The position numbers were made by a program, and so were the translations under genes. From Lachnospiraceae bacterium (GTDB lineage: Bacteria; Bacillota; Clostridia; Lachnospirales; Lachnospiraceae): 64,000 nucleotides of DNA. How positions within the stretch are numbered: the stretch's first letter is position 1; every line of letters begins with the position of its first letter. Below, one piece after another: positions 41,968 to 49,411 of this stretch. Below the pieces are notes generated by a model. It ran no database searches. It saw only the letters and a list, made by a program, of their open reading frames with translations, and had not been told where the DNA came from. The DNA lies in contig AP025576.1 of assembly GCA_022845955.1 (NCBI GenBank), positions 2,356,001 through 2,420,000 of the forward strand. The letters are read 5' to 3'.

Positions 41968-41996
41968 TTGACAAAAGAAACAATCCAGCGTTTAAT
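41968..41996 (+). promoter_or_regulatory. Promoter of the DUF4430/ECF pair
   Basis: TTGACA (41968-41973), 17 bases, TTTAAT (41991-41996). The leader of about 60 bases shows no riboswitch-like structure. Confidence 0.7.
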
Positions 41997-42062
41997 TAAT
42001 AAGAATTACCGTTTGGGGAACAGTAAATTATTTTACAATGAGTTTTAGTAAGGAGCGGTGGC

Positions 42063-42458
42063 ATGATGGGGAAAAAAGGAACGATTGCAGCGGCGGTTCT
42101 GTTGGTTCTGGTTTGCGTGGGAGCGGGGGCCTTGTATCTGAAATTCCGGCCTTCTGTGAATGAAGGCAGCAAAAACATTACGGTAACGGTGGTTCACGGG
42201 GACGGCAGTGAAAAGAAGTTCCGGTATACTACGGATGCGGAGTATCTGGGAGAGGTGCTGGAGGCTGAAAAGCTGGTGGAGGGTACCCAGGGGCAGTACG
42301 GGATGTTTATCACCGCTGCGGACGGAGAACAGGCGGACGATTCCAGACAGCAGTGGTGGTGTATCACCAAGGGCGGGGAAACCGTGAATACCTCCGCGGC
42401 TCAGACACCGATAGCGGACGGGGACAGCTATGAGCTGACTCTGAAGGAGGGCTATTGA
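42063..42458 (+). CDS. DUF4430 domain surface protein
   Basis: 131 residues. A single N-terminal membrane anchor (IAAAVLLVLVCVGAGALYLKF, residues 8-28) puts the rest outside the cell. The external part ends in the DUF4430 pattern (EYLGEVLEAEKLVEG, QQWWCITKGGETVNTSAAQTPIADGDSYELTL), which is related to the C-terminal domain of transcobalamin-like proteins. AAGGAG ribosome site. It shares one base with the next gene, an ECF S-component, so the two act together, probably as surface capture and membrane uptake parts for one small ligand. Confidence 0.87.
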   Translation: MMGKKGTIAAAVLLVLVCVGAGALYLKFRPSVNEGSKNITVTVVHGDGSEKKFRYTTDAEYLGEVLEAEKLVEGTQGQYGMFITAADGEQADDSRQQWWCITKGGETVNTSAAQTPIADGDSYELTLKEGY

Positions 42459-42970
42459 TGCTGCGCCTGAGGGCGAAGGAGATGGCGCTCCTGGCACTGT
42501 TGAGCGCCATTTTGCTGATCGGGCAGATTGCGCTGGGGTTTCTGCCCAATATAGAGGTGGTAACCCTGCTCCTTATGGTTTATACCATTGTATTCCGTAA
42601 AAAGGTCTTTTTCATCATATATATTTTTGTCCTGGCGGAAGGGCTGGTATACGGTTTTGGTATCTGGTGGATTAACTACCTGTATGTATGGAGCATACAG
42701 GCGGCGGTCAACCTTCTTTTCCGGAAGCAGAAGTCTGTGGTGTTCTGGAGCATACTGGCAGGCTTTTACGGCATAACCTTCGGGGCGCTCTGTTCGCTCC
42801 CCTATTTTGCCATAGGAGGCCCGTCGGCTGCGTTTGCCTACTGGGTATCCGGGCTGGCCTATGACATTCCTCATTGTATCGGAAATGTGGTTTTGTGCCT
42901 GGTTCTGTTCAGGCCTCTGGTCTATATTCTGCGGAAATGCTGCAGGGAAATCGATGTCTGTATGGAATGA
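42458..42970 (+). CDS. ECF transporter S component
   Basis: 170 residues from the ATG at 42458, which overlaps the previous stop by one base (TGATG) and has AAGGAGG upstream. About five to six hydrophobic segments (MALLALLSAILLIGQIALGFLP, VVTLLLMVYTIVF, VFFIIYIFVLAEGLVYGFGIWW and more). S components bind a vitamin or cofactor and dock to a shared ECF energising module encoded elsewhere. The partner DUF4430 protein hints at a corrinoid-like or similar ligand, but no substrate motif is clear. Confidence 0.85.
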   Translation: MLRLRAKEMALLALLSAILLIGQIALGFLPNIEVVTLLLMVYTIVFRKKVFFIIYIFVLAEGLVYGFGIWWINYLYVWSIQAAVNLLFRKQKSVVFWSILAGFYGITFGALCSLPYFAIGGPSAAFAYWVSGLAYDIPHCIGNVVLCLVLFRPLVYILRKCCREIDVCME

Positions 42971-43151
42971 TTTCCCTGCAGCATTTGTGCTGCGATTCTT
43001 AGCGGAACGTTAGCACATCTGACGGGACCGTCATTTTTGCAGTAAAACAGGGGACATACGAATCTGCGAGGGGGCGTATCCTTCCAAAATGCCTGACAGC
43101 CCGTAGAAAAAGTTGTGAGATATTGCCATATCCTTCCGTGACTTTTTGTAC
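42971..43151 (+). other. Intergenic hairpins after the ECF gene
   Basis: Two hairpins follow the ECF stop codon: GCAGCA-TTTG-TGCTGC (42978-42993) and GACG-GGAC-CGTC followed by ATTTTT (43021-43038), the second being a short terminator-like element. Nothing else is recognised up to the next promoter. Confidence 0.45.
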
Positions 43152-43197
43152 TATAATAACAAGCCGGGTATCAGAAATCCTGTTTCTGACCCGGTTT
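43152..43197 (+). promoter_or_regulatory. -10 box and 5'-end stem-loop of the SLC13-type permease gene
   Basis: TATAAT (43152-43157) lacks a good -35. A 15-pair stem follows at once: 43161-43177 pairs with 43183-43197 with a 2-base bulge and a 5-base loop (TCCTG). Transcription from this -10 would begin inside the left arm, so the mRNA would start with the hairpin, a layout that protects RNA ends. No T tract follows, so it is not a typical terminator. Confidence 0.45.
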
Positions 43198-43238
43198 AGC
43201 TATATCTTAAGTATTCTACATGAGGAGGAAGATAGGAC

Positions 43239-44594
43239 ATGACGGTAGCACAGATAGTAGCTGTTGTTATTTTTGTGGCAATGTTCGGATTGATTGTGTC
43301 GGAGAAAATAGAGCGTCATCTCGTTTCCCTGGGCTGCGGGTTACTGATGATCATCCTGGTTTTCGGGTTAAGCATGCACAGTATGCAGGCTATCTGGAAT
43401 ACGCTTGCGCTGAAGGATTTTCTGGCTGCGGGCTTCTGGTACCAGGCGGGGGAGGCTTCAGAGTCATCCTCCGGGATTAACTGGGCCACGATTTTGTTTA
43501 TTGCGGGAATGATGCTGATGGTGGAAGGGATGGGACGCGCCGGGTTTTTCCGGTGGCTTTGCCTGCGGATTGCCAAAGCGGTAAAATACAGGACGATCCC
43601 GCTTTTCGTCACATTTATGGTGATGTCCAGTATTCTTGCTATGTTTATTGACAGCATTACGGTTATTCTGTTTTTGGCGGCGGCAACCGTGGAACTGGCA
43701 CGGCTGCTGAAGTTCAACCCGGTTCCTATGATTATTTCGGAGATTTTCTGTGCCAACCTGGGAGGTTCAGCCACGATGTGCGGCGATCCGCCGAACATTA
43801 TCGTGGGAACATCGCTGGGGTATTCCTTCGGCGATTTTATCAGGAATACGGGAATGATTGCCCTGATCGCACTGGTTTTTACCATTCTTTATTTCTATTT
43901 CTGCTTCCGGAAGGAGCTGCAGCAGAATGCAGCGGGAAGAGGGGCGGTGTCTTATCCGGATCCCAAAGACGCAATAGATAATAAAAAGGATTTTCTTATC
44001 AGCTGTATCATATTTGCCTGTGCGGTGGTTCTTTTGATCACCCATGCACAGACGGGATTGACGGTAGCCGCTATCGGAGTGTTCATCGGCGCGGTTTCCC
44101 TGGTGACGGCGGGCAGGGATGCGGTGATCCTGCTGAAAAAAGTGGATTACAAAACCCTTCTGTTCTTTATCGGCCTGTTCATCGTGGTCGGCGGATTGGA
44201 GCAGACAGGAATCCTGGAGCTGATTGCGGGCTTCATTGCCAGGATAAGCGGCAGCAACGCCATGCTGATGATTGCTATTGTATTGTGGATTTCCGCCATT
44301 GCCAGCGCATTTGTGGATAATATCCCTTTTGCGGCGACGATGGTTCCGGTTATCAAAAGCCTGTCGGCGGCCCAGGGAGTGGATCTTTCCGTGCTGGCCT
44401 GGACACTTGCCATGGGAACCGATATCGGCGGAAGCGCCACTCCTATCGGCGCTTCCGCCAATGTTGTGGGTATTTCCGTTGCGGCGAAGGAAGGGCATAT
44501 GATCGGCTGGGGAAAATACTGCAAATATGCGGCTCCGGCAACGATTATGGTGGTGCTGATATCGATGGTTTGTATTTATATCCGGTATTTTTAA
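43239..44594 (+). CDS. SLC13/ArsB-NhaD superfamily permease
   Basis: 451 residues with about eleven membrane segments. Ion transporter superfamily features are the twin inward-facing loops with NLGGSATMCGDPPNIIVGTSLG and, in the second half, DIGGSATPIGASANVVGISVA. The two motifs reflect the inverted repeat of this fold and bind cation and anion substrates. Such proteins carry citrate, dicarboxylates, arsenite or act as Na+/H+ exchangers; which one cannot be read here. GAGGAGG ribosome site. It appears to be a single-gene unit with a stem-loop at the mRNA 5' end. Confidence 0.88.
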   Translation: MTVAQIVAVVIFVAMFGLIVSEKIERHLVSLGCGLLMIILVFGLSMHSMQAIWNTLALKDFLAAGFWYQAGEASESSSGINWATILFIAGMMLMVEGMGRAGFFRWLCLRIAKAVKYRTIPLFVTFMVMSSILAMFIDSITVILFLAAATVELARLLKFNPVPMIISEIFCANLGGSATMCGDPPNIIVGTSLGYSFGDFIRNTGMIALIALVFTILYFYFCFRKELQQNAAGRGAVSYPDPKDAIDNKKDFLISCIIFACAVVLLITHAQTGLTVAAIGVFIGAVSLVTAGRDAVILLKKVDYKTLLFFIGLFIVVGGLEQTGILELIAGFIARISGSNAMLMIAIVLWISAIASAFVDNIPFAATMVPVIKSLSAAQGVDLSVLAWTLAMGTDIGGSATPIGASANVVGISVAAKEGHMIGWGKYCKYAAPATIMVVLISMVCIYIRYF

Positions 44595-44735
44595 CACCGA
44601 AGCGCCGGCGGCTTATGTCAAAAATACTTGCCATTGTGTGTAATAATGCTAAAATAAAAGTGAAGGAAGCAAATGCAGGTGATCGTTCCGAACGGTCCGG
44701 ACAGTCACCAATTTCATAAGCTTGGGGGAAATGGT

Positions 44736-45338
44736 ATGGGAAAACAGTTGATTATTTCCGTAGGACGTGAATTTGGCAGCGGCGGCCATGTGATCGCTGA
44801 GGAGCTTGCCGGGAGGTTTGACCTTCCGCTGTATGACAATAACCTGCTGGAGCATATTGCAGAAGAAAAGGAAATTTCCCACGATGGACTGAAAAAGTAT
44901 GATGAGAAGCCGAAGAACAGGCTGTTTTCCAGAACAGTCCGGGGGTATTCCAATTCCATGCAGGAGAATCTTGCCAATATGCAGTTCGATTACCTGAAAA
45001 AGAAGGCGGCCGACGGGGAATCCTTTGTTGTTGTGGGGCGCTGTTCGGAAACGATTCTGAAGGGGAACGAAGGGCTGGTGACGGTATTTGTCCTGGGGGA
45101 TCCGCAGGTAAAGGCGGAACGGATTAAGACAGTGTACGGCGTATCGGAAGAAGAAGCCAGACGTATGATGAAGCGGGAGGACTGGAACAGGAAATCCTAT
45201 CATAATTATTATTGTAAAGGGAAATGGGGAGATTCCCGGAATTATGATTTTTCTATCAACAGCAGCAAGCTGGGAATAGATAAGACAACGGATATGCTGG
45301 AAACCTGTATCCGGGCATGTATGGAGCAGAACGGGTAA
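44736..45338 (+). CDS. Cytidylate kinase-like family protein
   Basis: 200 residues from ATG 44736, with a GGGGGAA ribosome site; the frame extends 21 codons upstream without one. The P-loop variant is ISVGREFGSGGHVIAEELA near the N-terminus. VVVGRCSETIL and the LID-like EEARRMMKREDWNRKSYHNYY follow. This small kinase-like family is widespread in Bacillota; phosphorylation of CMP has not been established for it. It is followed by a strong terminator. Confidence 0.85.
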   Translation: MGKQLIISVGREFGSGGHVIAEELAGRFDLPLYDNNLLEHIAEEKEISHDGLKKYDEKPKNRLFSRTVRGYSNSMQENLANMQFDYLKKKAADGESFVVVGRCSETILKGNEGLVTVFVLGDPQVKAERIKTVYGVSEEEARRMMKREDWNRKSYHNYYCKGKWGDSRNYDFSINSSKLGIDKTTDMLETCIRACMEQNG

Positions 45339-45373
45339 CGGCGGATAACGTATCGGGAATATAATAAGTTTCG

Positions 45374-45435
45374 GGAAGGCTTCTTTCCGGCAGGAACAGT
45401 AATGTATACTTCTGCCGGGGAGAGGCCTTCCTTTT
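45374..45435 (+). terminator. Long terminator hairpin after the cytidylate-kinase-like gene
   Basis: GGAAGGC-TTCTTTCCGGCAG (45374-45393) pairs with CTGCCGGGGAGAGGCCTTCC (45412-45431) with a few mismatches, followed by TTTT. Confidence 0.7.
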
Positions 45436-45566
45436 ATACGAATATTGCCGACGGGAGAGGTTATGGTGAAGGATAAGAAACAGGAAAAAATAATATCGTA
45501 TTGGGATGATAAAGTTGGAAACGAGTGTTATAATGATACCAAATATCAGTTCCGGGGAGAGGGTTT

Positions 45567-46874
45567 ATGAAAAAGAAAAGGTTACCGGGTATCCTTCTGT
45601 TATGTTTCTGTTCCGTCCTGCTGGGCGGCTGTTCCCAAAAGGACGGCGGTGTCCCGGGGGCGGCCGCTGCCGGGCCGCAGTATGAATGGGGAACCGTATC
45701 CGGCCGCACGCTGACGGTTTGGGGGCGGGAGACGGATTTGAACCGTATTTACATGAAACGGGCGTTCCAAAGATATGAGGAGCTGACAGGCAACCGGGTC
45801 CAGGTGGTAGCCATGGAGCCGGGAGAGCTGGAGGAAAAAGGCGCGCAGGCCCTGAAAAGCGGGGAAGGGGCGCCGGATCTTCTCCTGAGCTTTGGCGGCG
45901 TTAATATGGAAGTCTTCTCTCCCGATGAAAGTTTTTATGATTTCAGCGATGCGGCCTGGGTGGATGATCTTACCGACACATCCATCAACCAGACAATTTA
46001 TAACGGCAAGGTGATGGGGCTGCCCCACTGGGAGGCCTCTGTTTCAGGCACTATTTACAATAAGGAAATCTTTGAAAAACTCCATATAGATCCGCCGCGG
46101 ACGCAGGAGGAATTTATGGAAGCCTGCAGGATACTTCTGGAAAACAAGGTTACGCCGCTGTATCTGCCTTGTGCGGAGGATACCATGCTTCTTTACCAGT
46201 TCCCGCTGGATTGCCTGGTGGAGGATGCGCAGGTGCTTCAGGAGCTGAACGGAGGCCGGATCGGTTACCGTGATCTGCCTCAGATGGAGGTTATCGTGGA
46301 ATGGTACCGCACCATGGCGGAAAACGGGTATCTGGGCAGTGACTATATGCAGAATGACTGGAACGGGATGAATTCCGCTATGGACAGCGGGGAATATGCC
46401 ATGATGCTTTGCTGGGATACCTGGCTCTATACGGATTTTGAAGGCGATGCGTCCCGGTTCGGGCTGATGCCTGCATTTGTGGGGCTTCCGGAAAAGGGGA
46501 CTTTTGAGGGGCCTAATCTGGCGCTGCTTCTGGTGAACCGGAATGGGGCACAGGTGGATGCGGCGCTGGATCTGGTTACCTTTATGGCGGATCCCTATAA
46601 TTACAATGCGGCGTTTGAGGGGATTTATACAGCACCGGTTTTCAAAGGGCAGCAGGCCAGCATTTCCACGCCACAGTATGCGGAAAATGCCGGATGGATA
46701 GAAGAAGTATACCATGACTCCGTGGCCTGGCTGCGGATCCGGGGATTTTCCCAGTCAGATGCCTCCTGCATTCTGGATTATATGCAGGCCGGCGGGGACT
46801 ATACCGTACAGCAGTGCCTGACGGATATGGACAGGCTGCGCAGGGAACGGGCGGATACTATGGGCGTGAAGTGA
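45567..46874 (+). CDS. Extracellular solute-binding lipoprotein next to a hybrid kinase (no permease)
   Basis: 435 residues. Lipoprotein signal peptide with lipobox LGGC (Cys22). The mature part is a sugar-type family 1 binding protein (LTVWGRETDLNRIYMKRAFQRYEELTGNRVQVVAMEPGELEEKG, and EDTMLLYQFPLDC). A TATAAT lies at 45529-45534, just upstream. No permease is adjacent; the next gene, 20 bases on, is a hybrid histidine kinase. The protein is therefore more likely a ligand-sensing partner of the kinase than a transporter part. That role is inferred. Confidence 0.9.
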   Translation: MKKKRLPGILLLCFCSVLLGGCSQKDGGVPGAAAAGPQYEWGTVSGRTLTVWGRETDLNRIYMKRAFQRYEELTGNRVQVVAMEPGELEEKGAQALKSGEGAPDLLLSFGGVNMEVFSPDESFYDFSDAAWVDDLTDTSINQTIYNGKVMGLPHWEASVSGTIYNKEIFEKLHIDPPRTQEEFMEACRILLENKVTPLYLPCAEDTMLLYQFPLDCLVEDAQVLQELNGGRIGYRDLPQMEVIVEWYRTMAENGYLGSDYMQNDWNGMNSAMDSGEYAMMLCWDTWLYTDFEGDASRFGLMPAFVGLPEKGTFEGPNLALLLVNRNGAQVDAALDLVTFMADPYNYNAAFEGIYTAPVFKGQQASISTPQYAENAGWIEEVYHDSVAWLRIRGFSQSDASCILDYMQAGGDYTVQQCLTDMDRLRRERADTMGVK

Positions 46875-46894
46875 GAGAACAGGAGCTGGCCGGT

Positions 46895-49411
46895 ATGAAA
46901 AAGATCATGCAAAACCAAAAAGAGATGTGCAGGGCCGCCGCTGTTTTCATCGGTTCGGTCCTCTTGTTCGGCGTGCTTCTGTATCTGTATATCCTTCAGT
47001 TTGAGAGCACTCTTCTGGAGGAAAACCAATCGCGCCTTTCCGACGCTTCCGGTCATATAGTGAACTTTATGACCAGCATGGTGGAAGAACAGAAGAAGGA
47101 GCTGATCATTATTGCTTCCTCGGTGGGGCTGTTTCCTGACAGGGAGGAACAGACGGCTTATCTGGAGGAAATGGCCCGGGAACTGGATTTTGAGTATATC
47201 GGGATTGCGGGGGCAGACGGCCTCCTTTTTACCACGGCTTTCCCGGAGCCTAAGGATATTTCCGGGGAAGTATATTTTCAGGCGGCTATGGATAACCGGA
47301 TATATATCAGTGACATCACCCGTCAGATTTTTAATGACAGGGCGGTGGGAGGAATTCTGCTGGCCGTTCCTGTGCCGGACGGGTCCGGGCAGGCACTTGT
47401 GGCGATGCTGAGTACAGTGGAGCTGGGAAAGAACCTCCAGGCGGACAGCTTCGGGGGTGAGGGGTATTCCTACATCATTGATAAAGAAGGAGCTTTGGTG
47501 CTTCATGCCAAAAGCATGAACTTCAACAATTTCTACCAGTATATGCAGAATGTGGAATTCGACCAGGGTTTTACCCTGGAGGGGCTGCGTGCCGATATCG
47601 ACAGGCAGACAGAAGGGATGGTTTCCTATTCTGAGCTGGGAGTGGAGAAATACGCCTATTACTGCCCGCTGGGACTGAATAACTGGACGGTGGTCAGTAC
47701 GGTTCCCCGGGACGTGGTTACGGAACGGACGGCGGTGCTGTCACGGAATATGGTTATCCTTTGTGCAGCGGCTCTTCTTGTGTTTCTCGTCCTTCTTTCT
47801 TCTATCTGTATTCTGTATCTGCGTCTGGAAAGCAGACGCAGGGCCAATAAGGCCAAATCCGCTTTCCTTGCCAATATGAGCCATGATATGCGCACCCCCA
47901 TGAATGCGATTATCGGAATGGCAGGAATTGCGGGGAGCCATGCCGGGGATCCGGCGGCCGTGCAGGATTGCTGCCGTAAGATTATCTCATCGGGCAGACA
48001 TCTTCTGGGGCTGATCAGTGATGTGCTGGATATGTCTAAAATAGAAAGCGGAAGGCTTACCCTTTCCCGCAGGCCCATGTCGCTGGCGGAAGTGATGGAA
48101 AACACCGTCACGCTTGTATATCCCTATATGCAGGAAAAACATCACCGGTTTGCCGTCCGTATCCATAAATTGGATCATGAATATTTTCTGGGTGACAGTC
48201 TCCGGTTAAGCCAGATCTTTGTCAATATCCTGACCAATGGGGCAAAATTCACACCGGAGGGCGGAGAGATCACGGCGGAGGCGGAGGAACTGCCGCCGCA
48301 GAAAGAAGGGACCGCCAGGCTGTCCTTCACTTTTTCCGATAACGGAATCGGTATGAAGCCTGAGTTCCTGAAGCATATTTTTGATGCGTTTTCCCGGGAA
48401 CAGGACAGTAAAGTGGATACGATCGAAGGAAGCGGCCTGGGGATGGCAATCACCAAACGGATTGTGGATGAAATGGGAGGAGAAATCCATGTGGACAGCC
48501 AGGAAGGAAAAGGGACTGTTTTTACCGTGACCCTTTCCCTGGAACCGGATCCGGAAGCCCCGGAGAAGCCGGTTCTGCCCGGATGGCGTGTGTTGGTCGT
48601 GGATGGGGATGAAAAGCAGGGAAGGGAACTTGTGCGGATGCTGGGGGAAATGGGAGCGGCTGCCGATCTGGCTGACGGAGGTCCCGGAGCCGCTGCGCTG
48701 TTGGAACAGGCCGGTGCAGCGGGGGAAGGCTATCAGGCGGTGCTGCTGGATCAGGGTGTGTATGAGGCCGGAGAGACAGCAGCCATCGCCGGGGCGGGCG
48801 GAAAACCTCTCATCCTGTATGCGTATGGGTGGGAGGATATCCGTTCCCTGGCGGAGGCCGCCGGAGTCAGGGGCTTTCTGCAGAAGCCCGTGTTTTCCGC
48901 CGCGCTTGCCTCCTGTCTGCTGGGGCTTGCCGGCAGTGAAACGCAGGAAGGGGACCGTATGCAGGAAGGAGACGGCGTACGCCGGGATGATTTTGCGGGT
49001 AAGACTATCCTGGTGGTGGAGGACAACGAAATTAATCGGGAAATCGCCCAGCTGACCCTTGCGGAAACAGGAGCCTGTGTGTGCAGCGCGAGGGACGGAC
49101 AAGAGGGGGTGGAGCTATTCGGTTCTTCGCCGGAAGGCCGGTTTGATATGATCCTAATGGATATCCAGATGCCGCATATGGACGGTTATGAGGCCACGCG
49201 CCGGATACGGAAAATGAACCGGACGGATTCCCGCTTACCTATTCTGGCTATCAGTGCCAACGCGTTCCCGGAGGACATGGCCGCCGCCGGGAAGGCAGGA
49301 ATGGACGGCTATCTGACCAAACCAATTGATGTGGAGAACTGGATGAAGGAAATCAGAAAATATCTCGGCCCAAAGCAGCCGCCGGAGGACGGTTACTGTG
49401 CGGATATATAG
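46895..49411 (+). CDS. Hybrid sensor histidine kinase with two receiver domains
   Basis: 838 residues from ATG 46895 (AGGAG nine bases upstream); the frame is open back to 46814, inside the binding protein gene. Membrane segment near 10-35, an external Cache-type region of about 230 residues, a second membrane segment near 285-310, HisKA with the His near 329 (MSHDMRTPMNAIIGM), HATPase (DNGIGM, EGSGLGMAITK), a degenerate first receiver (about 565-680, with LLDQ where the phospho-Asp is expected) and an intact second receiver with Asp755 (ILMDIQMPHMDG). No DNA-binding output is present. It converges on, and overlaps by 19 bases, the large c-di-GMP gene. Confidence 0.92.
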   Translation: MKKIMQNQKEMCRAAAVFIGSVLLFGVLLYLYILQFESTLLEENQSRLSDASGHIVNFMTSMVEEQKKELIIIASSVGLFPDREEQTAYLEEMARELDFEYIGIAGADGLLFTTAFPEPKDISGEVYFQAAMDNRIYISDITRQIFNDRAVGGILLAVPVPDGSGQALVAMLSTVELGKNLQADSFGGEGYSYIIDKEGALVLHAKSMNFNNFYQYMQNVEFDQGFTLEGLRADIDRQTEGMVSYSELGVEKYAYYCPLGLNNWTVVSTVPRDVVTERTAVLSRNMVILCAAALLVFLVLLSSICILYLRLESRRRANKAKSAFLANMSHDMRTPMNAIIGMAGIAGSHAGDPAAVQDCCRKIISSGRHLLGLISDVLDMSKIESGRLTLSRRPMSLAEVMENTVTLVYPYMQEKHHRFAVRIHKLDHEYFLGDSLRLSQIFVNILTNGAKFTPEGGEITAEAEELPPQKEGTARLSFTFSDNGIGMKPEFLKHIFDAFSREQDSKVDTIEGSGLGMAITKRIVDEMGGEIHVDSQEGKGTVFTVTLSLEPDPEAPEKPVLPGWRVLVVDGDEKQGRELVRMLGEMGAAADLADGGPGAAALLEQAGAAGEGYQAVLLDQGVYEAGETAAIAGAGGKPLILYAYGWEDIRSLAEAAGVRGFLQKPVFSAALASCLLGLAGSETQEGDRMQEGDGVRRDDFAGKTILVVEDNEINREIAQLTLAETGACVCSARDGQEGVELFGSSPEGRFDMILMDIQMPHMDGYEATRRIRKMNRTDSRLPILAISANAFPEDMAAAGKAGMDGYLTKPIDVENWMKEIRKYLGPKQPPEDGYCADI

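Noticed and set aside
41902-42062. Cobalamin riboswitch before the DUF4430/ECF pair
   Set aside because: No B12-box-like sequence or multi-helix leader can be seen; the leader is only about 60 bases.
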